DNA of 64,000 nt from a virus: IMG/VR virus record IMGVR_UViG_3300032242_002717, positions 1 to 64,000 of that record; one strand, given 5' to 3'. Within the stretch, counting starts at the first letter, position 1; every line of letters starts with the position of its first letter. The notes beneath the pieces were generated by a model that saw only the letters and a program-made list of their open reading frames with translations, was not told where the DNA came from and made no database searches. Positions 56,514 to 64,000 of this stretch are shown here, piece by piece. The position numbers and the translations under genes are program-made.

Positions 56514-56920
56514 GGCGTTCTCCCCAAAAATAGTAAGTACCATTTTCAGGTTCATTGTAAACGCCTTTATTTAAGAGTCAAACACAATATGTTTGGCTCA
56601 TAGTTTCAGATTCATGTAAAAGACGCAAGGCATTGCATTGCAATAACTTGCGTCTTTGCATGTACGAACGAATACTATTTTTATAGTGGTCACAACGTGG
56701 TAATTTACTATTTTTATTATGGCAACATCTTGATCATTACTTTAAAAGTGGTATTTACTTTTTTGAGCCGACAAACAAAGATTTGACATCGTTCCGAGCC
56801 TGTTTTATTGAGAACAACATGGAAAACGAACAAAAGCTCAAAGTTCCTGTAAAGCTTGAATCTTTGAGGCAGGTATCCGTGCGAGTTGGGAAAAACTTGG
56901 CTCCTGAAACGGCACGGAGG
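56514..56920. other. Gap between integrase and lysogeny regulator
   Basis: About 400 bases carry no gene I accept. An AT-rich stretch at 56670-56760 contains ATTATGGCAAC (56716-56726), a single TGGCAA-type box. It could hold the integrase promoter on the minus strand. A plus-strand open frame at 56819-57067 is rejected because it runs opposite to the regulator gene. Confidence 0.5.
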
Positions 56921-57445
56921 TCATGGCATCTTCGTCTCAGTGATGGGCAGATTGTTGAACTGAGCATCGTCTTCGCAAGGCGAAGCGTTTGGTTCAATCG
57001 AGTTCTCGATAGAGACTGGACTACCTGGGGCGTTGGGCCTTTTGTGATTGCGTTTCGACTCAGGTAAATTTTTCTCAAGGTGGGTTTCGTCTCTAGATCG
57101 GATGACCTTTGCAACCTCGCTTTTCTTGGTTTGCGTTGTCTCGGAATTGAGAAGTATTCTCAAAGATTCTCGTTCGCCGATTCGCTCGATTTCAATATTG
57201 AGTGTTTGCCGAATTGCAGACGCTCCCTCGACCGGCAAAGAGTCGTTCAGAACAAAACCGACATCAAGATCCGCTAGAGAGCATAGTGTCAGAAGCGTGT
57301 CATAGTCTGGCTGATTAGCTCCACTGAGCCATTTGCTAACCGCGCCATGCGAACACCCCAAATGCTTCGCAATAAATTGCAGCGATATGTTTTTGAGAAG
57401 AATCGCTCTCTTAATCTTGGCGTGCCAGAGATTGGTTGTTGTCAT
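56921..57445 (-). CDS. Helix-turn-helix regulator with disordered tail
   Basis: The 174-residue protein has a lambda-repressor-type helix-turn-helix at about residues 10-55: RAILLKNISLQFIAKHLGCSHGAVSKWLSGANQPDYDTLLTL. The remaining half is disordered and rich in Glu, Ser and Pro, and there is no peptidase. It is one of two such regulators here. It may be Cro-, CI- or excision-control-like; the sequence does not decide. Confidence 0.7.
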   Translation of the reverse strand: MTTTNLWHAKIKRAILLKNISLQFIAKHLGCSHGAVSKWLSGANQPDYDTLLTLCSLADLDVGFVLNDSLPVEGASAIRQTLNIEIERIGERESLRILLNSETTQTKKSEVAKVIRSRDETHLEKNLPESKRNHKRPNAPGSPVSIENSIEPNASPCEDDAQFNNLPITETKMP

Positions 57446-57572
57446 TTCTCGTTCTATTGACCGTTACTTGGGTCTAAATGTTGATTTCCAAAAAGTACTT
57501 GATTGTCCTTTAATGGAACGATATTCTTTTTCTCATCAGGATGAGTGCCGACAGGTTCACCGAGGTGGCTCA

Positions 57573-57794
57573 ATGAAAATTGTCAAACCGGATCACACAA
57601 ATAATAGGGAACGAGTCAAAATAAGGATTTCAGAAGACGCATATCTTTTAGCCACAATAAGCGAAACCAGACACCTGGATAAATCTCAAATGTCTGGTTT
57701 TATAATCTCTGGAAGATTTGCGATAGGCGAGATGGAATTGGTTTCGGCTCAAGAAGAACGTCGAGACACTTTGTCTCTGCGTTTGTTTTCGTAG
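57573..57794 (+). CDS. Small ribbon-helix-helix-like protein (73 aa)
   Basis: The protein has a strand RVKIRISEDAYLLATISETRHLDKSQMSGFIIS that fits a ribbon-helix-helix pattern. GAGG-GG before ATG 57573 supports translation. Its end overlaps the convergent repressor gene by 46 bases, so transcription interference is likely. The call is modest. Confidence 0.45.
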   Translation: MKIVKPDHTNNRERVKIRISEDAYLLATISETRHLDKSQMSGFIISGRFAIGEMELVSAQEERRDTLSLRLFS

Positions 57795-58210
57795 GGATCA
57801 ATCGGTCCAGGCTGGACTGCCAGACCGACCAGCCGTTTCATCGCAGTAGATAGTTCTGAGGGATCGTCGTCCGAGGAGGACACGGCGCGGGCCACCATCA
57901 ATAGACGCTCCTCGACTTCAGATAACTGAGGCTTCAGCTCTTCGCCTTTGGCTGGCGGCAACAGTCCAGGTCCGTTAATCAGCCAGTCGACGGTCGTGTT
58001 CATCCCCGCCGCAAGCCTATCGACAACATTTAGACTGACCAGAAATTTTGGATTGGTTCCGACGATTGCAGATATTCGCTCTTTGCCAAGACCGCAGAGT
58101 TGAGCGAAATCGATTTGTTTAATTTTTTTCTGTTTGAGGTATTCTCGGCACACGTCCCTGATTCTGGACCTGTATGCGTCCATGTAAGGATCTTCTGACC
58201 GAAACGTCAT
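57749..58210 (-). CDS. CI-like repressor, helix-turn-helix type
   Basis: The 153-residue protein has a helix-turn-helix at about residues 28-75: YLKQKKIKQIDFAQLCGLGKERISAIVGTNPKFLVSLNVVDRLAAGMNTTVDWLINGPGLLP. The C-terminal half is helical and lacks a LexA-type peptidase. It faces a divergent small regulator across a control region with three phased TTGCCA boxes. It is the best candidate for the protein that binds them. Confidence 0.7.
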   Translation of the reverse strand: MTFRSEDPYMDAYRSRIRDVCREYLKQKKIKQIDFAQLCGLGKERISAIVGTNPKFLVSLNVVDRLAAGMNTTVDWLINGPGLLPPAKGEELKPQLSEVEERLLMVARAVSSSDDDPSELSTAMKRLVGLAVQPGPIDPYENKRRDKVSRRSS

Positions 58211-58226
58211 TTGCTTTTTCCTAAAC

Positions 58227-58273
58227 TTGACCTCTAGTCAAAGTGTTGCCACAATGTTGCGGACACCTTGCCA
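58227..58273. promoter_or_regulatory. Lysogeny operator region with 11-bp phased boxes
   Basis: TTGAC-CTCTA-GTCAA is an inverted repeat at 58227-58241. TTGCCA at 58246, TTGCGG at 58257 and TTGCCA at 58268 follow, each 11 bp apart. They lie just before the ATG at 58288. The same boxes and spacing occur at 10334-10361. Repressor binding on one face of the helix is the likely meaning. Confidence 0.65.
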
Positions 58274-58287
58274 CGGAGCGAGATGCT

Positions 58288-58482
58288 ATGGACGAGACAA
58301 AGTACACGTTTACCCAGGCTGCCAGCGAAATCGGTGTTGACCGAAGGTTTTTTGGGGCATTGGTCAATGCGGCCAAAATTCCCCACGAAGACCTTGGGAC
58401 TCTGAAGTTAATTGGGAAAGCCCAATTGCAGAGAATCCGCACCGTATTGCTTATGTTGTCGGCAGAAGGGAATCACAACTGA
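58288..58482 (+). CDS. Small DNA-binding regulator (64 aa), Cro/excisionase-like
   Basis: The protein reads as a single helix-turn-helix domain: YTFTQAASEIGVDRRFFGALVNAAKIPHEDLGTLKLIGKAQLQRI. GGAG supports ATG 58288. It is divergent from the CI-like gene and is first in the rightward early operon, the usual place of a cro or cII type gene. Its exact role is not shown. Confidence 0.6.
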   Translation: MDETKYTFTQAASEIGVDRRFFGALVNAAKIPHEDLGTLKLIGKAQLQRIRTVLLMLSAEGNHN

Positions 58483-58588
58483 AACGTAGTACACAGGTTG
58501 CACTTGGCAACTTTGTGCAAATTTATTGCAAACGGCTCTTGGTGTCAAACTGTCCGTTTGTTCATTTCACTCAGATGGAGATGATCTT
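58483..58588 (+). promoter_or_regulatory. Leader with GTTGC-GCAAC inverted repeat
   Basis: GTTGC-ACTTG-GCAAC lies at 58497-58511 in the leader of the Rad52-like gene, and TTGCAC/GTGCAA words overlap it. The half-site resembles the TTGCCA boxes of the operator region. It may be a further weak operator. Confidence 0.4.
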
Positions 58589-59629
58589 TTGGCCACTAAA
58601 TTTGACAAGGTTTTTCAGGCATTAAGTGAACCTTTCTCTCCAGACCAGATCAAGTATCGTCCCATATTCAGCAAAGGCCAGCGGGCCATGGACGCTGCGT
58701 ATGTCGATGCTAGGAGCTACGAGAACCGGCTGGACCTTGTGTTGGGTCCAGAGAATTGGTGGACCTCGTTTGAGATCCATGAGCGCGGTGTGATCTGCAA
58801 GTTTACGATGCAGCTTGATCAGTCAACCGTAGTGCAAAAAAGTGGATTCGGAGAATACACGGCTGTCGCATCTTGGAAGGGGGCCAGCACTGATGCGTTC
58901 AAACGCGCGGTAAGTCACGCTACCGGCCTTGGTCGGCATCTATACGATCAGGGGATCGTTGATTATGAGGCGGGCGGCATCTGGTATGAAGACGATCAGA
59001 ACCAGCAGCAAGGTCCACCGCCATCGCGTCATGAGTACGCAGAAAATCAAAAATCGAGTCATTCTCCTGCTCCATCCTCGTCAAGTCCCCAGTCGCGTTC
59101 TGCTCAGTCAGGCAACGATAGGCATCCAGACTACGGAAACCTGCCCTCTGCTGGCGGTCCTCTGTTTGGGTGGTGCAAAGACATGAACGCAAAATTCAAT
59201 TGCGATCTAACAAAATACATTTCTACTCAAGGCCAGGTGGCTGGCTACCCGCGCAAATGGGGCGAGTGGAATTCCGAGCAAGTCGGAAGTATGGTGAAAT
59301 TGGCATGTGCAAAGCTTGATGAGTTGAGGGGTGTCGAGCCAGATTATCAGTCTAAGGTTTCGCCCAACACTCAGTTAAATACTCCATCTACGCAAAAAGC
59401 CGAAGAGTTTGCATTGAAAGCGCAGAAGGATCGTCTGAGGTCAGTCATCAATGAGTGGGCAAGGATGAGAGGGGTCGCTACCAAGGAAGGATGTCTTGCC
59501 CTTATGGACGAGACCGGAAAGGCTTGCGGTCGAATGATTGACAGCCTTGATTCCGAGACAGATTCTGCACTGCTTGCCAAGTACATCGAGTACGCAACAC
59601 TTCAAGCAACTGAGGCACCACCCTTCTGA
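58589..59629 (+). CDS. Rad52/Rad22-family single-strand annealing protein
   Basis: The 346-residue protein has a Rad52-like N-terminal domain (about residues 1-130): FDKVFQALSEPFSPDQIKYRP, AAYVDARSYENRLDLVLGPENWWTSFEI, and STDAFKRAVSHATGLGRHLYD. These proteins anneal single strands in phage recombination. A disordered Ser/Gln linker and an unknown C-terminal part follow. The TTG at 58589 with GGAG upstream starts exactly where homology begins. It leads the replication module. Confidence 0.8.
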   Translation: MATKFDKVFQALSEPFSPDQIKYRPIFSKGQRAMDAAYVDARSYENRLDLVLGPENWWTSFEIHERGVICKFTMQLDQSTVVQKSGFGEYTAVASWKGASTDAFKRAVSHATGLGRHLYDQGIVDYEAGGIWYEDDQNQQQGPPPSRHEYAENQKSSHSPAPSSSSPQSRSAQSGNDRHPDYGNLPSAGGPLFGWCKDMNAKFNCDLTKYISTQGQVAGYPRKWGEWNSEQVGSMVKLACAKLDELRGVEPDYQSKVSPNTQLNTPSTQKAEEFALKAQKDRLRSVINEWARMRGVATKEGCLALMDETGKACGRMIDSLDSETDSALLAKYIEYATLQATEAPPF

Positions 59630-59641
59630 CGAGGAAGCACG

Positions 59642-60598
59642 ATGCTATCAATTGAAGATTGTGTCAGCAGTGCTGACACAATCAGATCTCTTGGCTACAA
59701 CCCAATCGCCTCTTGTCCGGTACACAATCACCCATGCTACGGCTACAAGCAAGACAAACAAGAGGGGCAACCTAAAAGCAAGTTTGATTCGCTTGCGAAA
59801 AGGGCAATGCCTTGCGGCGAAAAGCAAACCAATATTCAGGTAGCAACAGGGCTAGCATGGAAGCTAGTCGTGCTTGACCTGGATGGACCTTCGTCGCTTG
59901 CTATCTGGAAGTATTGGCTTGCCCTGGATGGTCGAATCGACCTATTGACATGGGTTGTCCAGACTCCAAGGGGAGGCCAGCAGTGGTGGTTTCACTGTGA
60001 GGAGTCAGTCCCTTACTCAATAATCTGGAAAGATGAGGAAGGGGGACATTCCTTGATTGAAGTCTTGGGCGAAGACCGACTGGCAAAAATACCGCCAAGC
60101 GTCAAAGAGGTCAACGGAGAGTTTGTTCCATACAAATGGGTGGTTGGTCCTGAAGACACTCCGAGGCCAGCGCAGATGCCTTCATGGTTAATAAGTAAAG
60201 CTATGTCAAGCTTTGCGGCAAAAAAACCTGAAAAGCCTGCATTGTTAGTTCGGAAAGAAGGGCCAATGAAAACATCGAACTTCAGGTATGAGTGGAGGTC
60301 GGTCCTTGACGCAATACCCAGTTCCGAGCGGCTCTCGTTGGCCATGTCTTGGGGATTAAAAACGGCTACAAGTACTGCAAACAGTAGTGGTTTTGTCAAA
60401 TGCCATTCTTTTTGTAGAGAGGACTCTAATCCGAGTGCATATCTAAACTTGAACACTGGGTACTACTCAGATTTTGGGAGCGAAGGGCATAGACTGACGT
60501 TGTTTGAACTTGGCGCGGCACTTGGAGTGTATGCGTCTTGGATGGATGCGGTGAACGACCTGGGACACGTTTACAATGCCGTTGGAGCAAACGCATGA
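59642..60598 (+). CDS. AEP-type primase with C-terminal zinc-like domain
   Basis: The first about 190 of 318 residues have a primase/polymerase pattern: IASCPVHNHPCYGYK, ATGLAWKLVVLDLDGP with the catalytic Asp pair, and QTPRGGQQWWFHC. A later LAKIPPSVKEVNG loop also fits. Residues about 255-300 (VKCHSFCREDSNPSAYLNLNTGYYSDFGSEG) look like the zinc-binding entry of DnaG-type primases. It probably makes primers for phage replication. ATGA overlap couples it to the next gene. Confidence 0.75.
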   Translation: MLSIEDCVSSADTIRSLGYNPIASCPVHNHPCYGYKQDKQEGQPKSKFDSLAKRAMPCGEKQTNIQVATGLAWKLVVLDLDGPSSLAIWKYWLALDGRIDLLTWVVQTPRGGQQWWFHCEESVPYSIIWKDEEGGHSLIEVLGEDRLAKIPPSVKEVNGEFVPYKWVVGPEDTPRPAQMPSWLISKAMSSFAAKKPEKPALLVRKEGPMKTSNFRYEWRSVLDAIPSSERLSLAMSWGLKTATSTANSSGFVKCHSFCREDSNPSAYLNLNTGYYSDFGSEGHRLTLFELGAALGVYASWMDAVNDLGHVYNAVGANA

Positions 60599-61539
60599 GC
60601 ATTGCAGAAATAAGGGAAACGCAAGAGGTTCTAACTCACGGCGAGATGGTCACGCTGGAGAGCCTTGAGCAATTCATTACTCTTAACATGAGTACGGCAC
60701 TTCAGGTTGCCGAAGCTCTAAAGAAGATTCACGACGAAAAACTTTATCGGGGAACGCACTCGTCCTTTAATCAATATGTTAAGGACAGGTTCGGAATCCA
60801 GAAGGCACATGCCTATCGCATGATTTATGCCGGTCGAACAATCGAAGACCTGTCTGGGCATCCCGTTGCTCCAGAAAGCGAATTTCAGATTCGCCCACTC
60901 GCAAACCTAGACCCTGGACTCAAGGTTGAGATCTGGGATCAGGCTGTTGCCGAGGCGGGTGGAGAACAGCCCAAACCGGCAGACATTAAAAAGAAAGTCG
61001 AGGAGATCAAAAACAAGAAGCCTACGGCACTTTCGCCTTCTCATGTAGATGCGGCAATAGCTGGCGACGACGACGAGCGTGCGGCTATTAGTGCCGAAGG
61101 TTCCATGTCCGATCCTGTGGTCACAGATGTTGTCGGCGAAGAAGAAAACGAAGAACTCGATATGCATGCGGTATTAGCTTCAATACCAGTCAGGGAAAAG
61201 CTTTCAAGGCGATGCAGGGAAGGTTTTGATATTGACGTACTTGCATATCTTAAGTTCAACGAGACTTCTTCGTCCTCGATCAGAAAGATCTTTCTTGAAT
61301 CTGACAAGTCGAGACCAACAGGAGTCAAGCAGGGAGTGTTTGTTGGCAGGCTCTACTCTATTCATCGATTCCCTCATCCAAGGCCAGGAATCAATTCGGC
61401 TGGAAGGCAAGAGAGTGGCTGGCTTGCATGTCTTGATTGCCTTGATAGGCTTGAGCAGGTAAGCACTGGCTACATGCGTGGGACCACTAATGACTGCTTG
61501 AGTTGCAGAGGTCGCGGATACACGATCCCCGGAGCTTGA
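60595..61539 (+). CDS. Phage DNA-binding-type protein with C-terminal zinc ribbon
   Basis: The 314-residue protein has an N-terminal helical part with YRGTHSSFNQYVKDRFGIQKAHAYRMIYA, common in phage replication regions. A Lys/Glu linker follows. The C-terminal domain has a four-Cys site CLDCLDRLEQVSTGYMRGTTNDCLSC. The location between primase and helicase suggests a replication accessory role such as loading or origin binding. That is inference. Confidence 0.6.
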   Translation: MSIAEIRETQEVLTHGEMVTLESLEQFITLNMSTALQVAEALKKIHDEKLYRGTHSSFNQYVKDRFGIQKAHAYRMIYAGRTIEDLSGHPVAPESEFQIRPLANLDPGLKVEIWDQAVAEAGGEQPKPADIKKKVEEIKNKKPTALSPSHVDAAIAGDDDERAAISAEGSMSDPVVTDVVGEEENEELDMHAVLASIPVREKLSRRCREGFDIDVLAYLKFNETSSSSIRKIFLESDKSRPTGVKQGVFVGRLYSIHRFPHPRPGINSAGRQESGWLACLDCLDRLEQVSTGYMRGTTNDCLSCRGRGYTIPGA

Positions 61540-61540
61540 A

Positions 61541-63229
61541 ATGAAAACCAACCCAACAAGAGACGACATTCAAGCCGAGATGGTTCAGTCGGTGATACGA
61601 GAGTGGCAATCTGGCAAGAAGACGATCATTCACGCTGCCACCGGAACAGGAAAGACTATTACGGCTGCAAAGCTAGTCAAGGAGACCAACAGTCTCGGCA
61701 AGTGCCTTTTTATTGCGGACATGAGAAGGCTTGTGGAGCAAACTGAGGACAAATTTCACCGATGGGGTGTTGTCACAGCTGTCGAAATGGGAGATAGGAA
61801 CGCAAAGGACTCCATGGCCCTATTGGGTGGAGTCGATGCGGTCATCGCCACAAGACAAACTCTTTCTAGCCCAACTCGGCTTGCGAAATGGAACCCTCAT
61901 GAATTTACTCGTGGGATTATCGATGAATGTCAGATGTCTTCATCTGATAGCATTCGCCTTATCATGTCTTATTTCAAAGGCATCACGAACTGGGTGGGAC
62001 TATCGGCAACTCCATACAGGTCTGATGGCAAAGCCCTTGTTCCCGACATATTTGATTCCATCGCCTACCACTATCCACTCAAAGACTATCCTGACGGCAG
62101 GCCGGGAGCTATCTCGAACGGACATCTCGCGCCCGTGAAAATGGTCGAGTGCAATGTTGGAATCAATTTAAAAGGTCTCAAGAAGACCATGACAAAATAC
62201 GGAAAGGACTACAGCCAACAAGAGCTTGAAGACAGAATCTCAAAACATGTCGATAAAATGGCAAATGCCGCAAGAATGGAGATCAAACGCCTGGGAATCA
62301 GGAAGGCACTCCACTTCACCCCAGACGTTAAGACGGCGTTGGCCTTTGAATCGGCTTACACTGCCATCGGGTTGCGTGCAAAGGCTATCTACGGCGACCA
62401 CAAGGAGCCTGAAGAGATATTCAGGCAGTTCGACGAGGACGAACTCGATGTACTGGTGGGATGTCAGATGTTCAACGTGGGAGTGGATTTCCCTTCGTGT
62501 GACTGCGTAATCATGGGTAGGCCAACCAAAAGTCACGTTCTGGCCTGGCAGCAACTTGGTCGAGTCACAAGGGTGTCGCCCGAGACCGGCAAGCAGGTGG
62601 GATATTGCATTGGTTTTGGTTGGGACTGTGATGACGAGGGTCCGGTATCCACCCTTGATTTGTTTTTTGAAGATGAGCCAGATCCACGACTTGGAGAGAT
62701 TGGACGGCAGATCGCCAGGGGCATGGAAGATTTTGACCCTCTGCAAGTTCTTGAACAGGCAAAAAAGATAAGAGAAAAGGAACTAGAGGACGAGGAGCGA
62801 AAGGCAAAGGCGAGAGAAGCAAAGGAAAAGGCTCAAGAAGAAAACCGCATTAAGCTCAGGATCGCCGCGAGAGAAAGGTCAGTGTCTTACCGCAGAAGGG
62901 AGCTAGACCCTCTTGGTGTCGCACTTTCATCAGCTGTTCAACAACCTGCAAACATGGCACCGAGGGAATCTATCGATGGGTCAGTCAAAAAAGTCTTGGA
63001 GCAGTTTGGCATCCATGACACTCGTTCTCTTTCTCCTAGCCAAGCCATGCACGCGATAGAATTTTGGAGTGATAGAGAATTTCGCAAAATGGCCACCTAC
63101 GGTCAGGTCAAGTTCCTGATGAAACAGGGATATAGCGAAAAAGAAGTATTGAAGATGTCTCGTCAAGAAGCCGACCGCGCGGTCGGCATGCGGTTCGCAA
63201 AGTTCAAACAAGATAGGAGCGTTTCGTGA
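61541..63229 (+). CDS. Superfamily 2 DNA helicase
   Basis: The 562-residue protein has helicase motifs in order: AATGTGKTITAA (motif I, about residues 32-43), IIDECQM (motif II, DECQ), VGLSATPYRSDG (motif III), GDHKEPEEIFRQFDEDELDVLVGCQMFNVGVDFPSCD (motif V) and WQQLGRVTRVSPETGKQ (motif VI). It unwinds duplex or branched DNA. The C-terminal 160 residues are coiled coil and unassigned. Its end overlaps the clamp gene. Confidence 0.9.
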   Translation: MKTNPTRDDIQAEMVQSVIREWQSGKKTIIHAATGTGKTITAAKLVKETNSLGKCLFIADMRRLVEQTEDKFHRWGVVTAVEMGDRNAKDSMALLGGVDAVIATRQTLSSPTRLAKWNPHEFTRGIIDECQMSSSDSIRLIMSYFKGITNWVGLSATPYRSDGKALVPDIFDSIAYHYPLKDYPDGRPGAISNGHLAPVKMVECNVGINLKGLKKTMTKYGKDYSQQELEDRISKHVDKMANAARMEIKRLGIRKALHFTPDVKTALAFESAYTAIGLRAKAIYGDHKEPEEIFRQFDEDELDVLVGCQMFNVGVDFPSCDCVIMGRPTKSHVLAWQQLGRVTRVSPETGKQVGYCIGFGWDCDDEGPVSTLDLFFEDEPDPRLGEIGRQIARGMEDFDPLQVLEQAKKIREKELEDEERKAKAREAKEKAQEENRIKLRIAARERSVSYRRRELDPLGVALSSAVQQPANMAPRESIDGSVKKVLEQFGIHDTRSLSPSQAMHAIEFWSDREFRKMATYGQVKFLMKQGYSEKEVLKMSRQEADRAVGMRFAKFKQDRSVS

Positions 63230-64000
63230 GGATTTCTGTTGCCAGGAAACTTTTTGAGGAAGCGTTGTCTTCTTCTGGGATGGTAGTCTCTAAGAGTTCG
63301 CCAAGGGTAAGCATTCAGTGTGTCCTGATTGAATGCGAAGATTCATGCATGACGATTACTGGTACAAATTTGAATTACTGGGTAGAAAAAACCATTCCCG
63401 CTGAATGCGAAAATGGGTCATTTCTTGTTCAGCACGATAGGTTACTGGCCGCTGTCAGATCAATAAAGAGTGGGGACGTTGTCACATTAGAATATGACAA
63501 CGATTTACAGTTGCTCAAAGTCAAATGCGGGAAAGCCAAGTGGGAGTTTGCGTGCGTTGACCCTTCCGAGTTTCCCAGGCCAAAACGAATCAACGATGAA
63601 GGGGTTTTTGTTTTAAGCTCGGAGTATCGAAACGCTATCAAGAAAACAGCGTTTGCAGCAGAAATCGAAACGACACAATACGCACTTCAGGCAGTGGCTC
63701 ATTTTGCGGACCATTTTGGAGTCTCTCTTGTCGCCACAGACGGGAGAAGGCTTAGTAAATGCTTTGCAACTTGCGGGTGGAAAACCGAATCACAGGTTCC
63801 AGTTCTTGTCCCGGCTTCAGTAATGAAGACCATAGAAAAGATCTCAGCTTCGATAGACGGATCAGATTTGATATGCGTCTCTTTTGATGCGTCAACAGTA
63901 TGTTTTTCTTTTGCAAGCACCAAGGTAACAAGCAGAACACAGGAAGGAAAGTTTCCGCAAAACTGGAGCCTGATCCTTCCAGGTTCTGATCCGATTGCAA
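63226..64000 (+). CDS. dnaN: DNA polymerase III sliding clamp, truncated by window edge
   Basis: The frame opens with GTG at 63226, overlapping the helicase TGA, and runs off the right edge after 258 codons. It matches the beta clamp: LFEEALSSSGMVVSKSS, a CEDSCMTITGTN strand, and SEYRNAIKKTAFAAEIETTQYALQAV. VSLVATDGRRLSKC is the most telling motif. The clamp holds the polymerase on DNA. A phage-coded clamp implies an own or adapted polymerase further right. Confidence 0.88.
   Translation, partial: MRISVARKLFEEALSSSGMVVSKSSPRVSIQCVLIECEDSCMTITGTNLNYWVEKTIPAECENGSFLVQHDRLLAAVRSIKSGDVVTLEYDNDLQLLKVKCGKAKWEFACVDPSEFPRPKRINDEGVFVLSSEYRNAIKKTAFAAEIETTQYALQAVAHFADHFGVSLVATDGRRLSKCFATCGWKTESQVPVLVPASVMKTIEKISASIDGSDLICVSFDASTVCFSFASTKVTSRTQEGKFPQNWSLILPGSDPIA

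Noticed and set aside
56783-57067. Plus-strand open frame (94 codons) opposite the helix-turn-helix regulator
   Set aside because: It overlaps a well-supported minus-strand regulator by about 150 bases and has no recognisable domain or clear ribosome site. It reads as an antisense shadow of a low-complexity tail.

Overview
The window is most of a temperate tailed bacteriophage or prophage of the Caudoviricetes. The head genes (large terminase, portal, scaffold-like protein, major capsid protein), a 1302-residue tape measure and the absence of any recognisable sheath gene point to a siphovirus. A tyrosine integrase and two helix-turn-helix repressor-like genes point to lysogeny. The host cannot be named from sequence alone. 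The replication genes run off the right edge, so the element continues beyond the window.

Layout. Positions 1-4250 are a repeat-rich left arm with minus-strand genes: an amidoligase fused to zinc ribbons, two zinc-ribbon proteins and a membrane-anchored thermonuclease. Between them lie about 1.4 kb of low-complexity DNA. Positions 4420-15100 hold small accessory genes. Many are paralogous cassettes with a Cys-rich head, a coiled coil and a conserved tail. ThyX, two sigma-70-like proteins and an HNH/recombinase-domain fusion are also here. Positions 15110-15856 are gene-free and rich in strong hairpins, including two GNRA tetraloops, and are a candidate large structured RNA. Positions 15857-19610 carry membrane, coiled-coil and ferritin-like proteins and a tRNA-like structure.

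Positions 19638-37284 are head and neck genes, several tail or fibre proteins and the tail tube. Positions 37378-49572 hold the tape measure, distal tail proteins, a HAD phosphatase and a glycosyltransferase. A third sigma-like gene follows. Positions 50263-52324 form a minus-strand set ending in a RuvC-like resolvase and a pentapeptide-repeat protein. Positions 52434-55264 hold a SLOG/YpsA-like protein and small early-type genes. Positions 55422-58482 are the integrase and lysogeny control region. Positions 58589-64000 are the replication and recombination module: Rad52-like annealing protein, AEP primase, SF2 helicase and sliding clamp.

The most striking feature is the terminase gene. Two paralogous inteins interrupt its Walker B motif, separated by only four extein residues (CDEL). 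In each intein, the space between splicing blocks B and F carries an HNH endonuclease with zinc modules, encoded in the -1 frame. The terminase frame stays open through it. Splicing both inteins out would give a normal 477-residue TerL. Other system-level signals are a dispersed GTCTCCGCGCGGAGAC palindrome in leaders, three control regions with TTGCCA/TGGCAA repeats phased at 11 bp, and duplicated tail-gene pairs.
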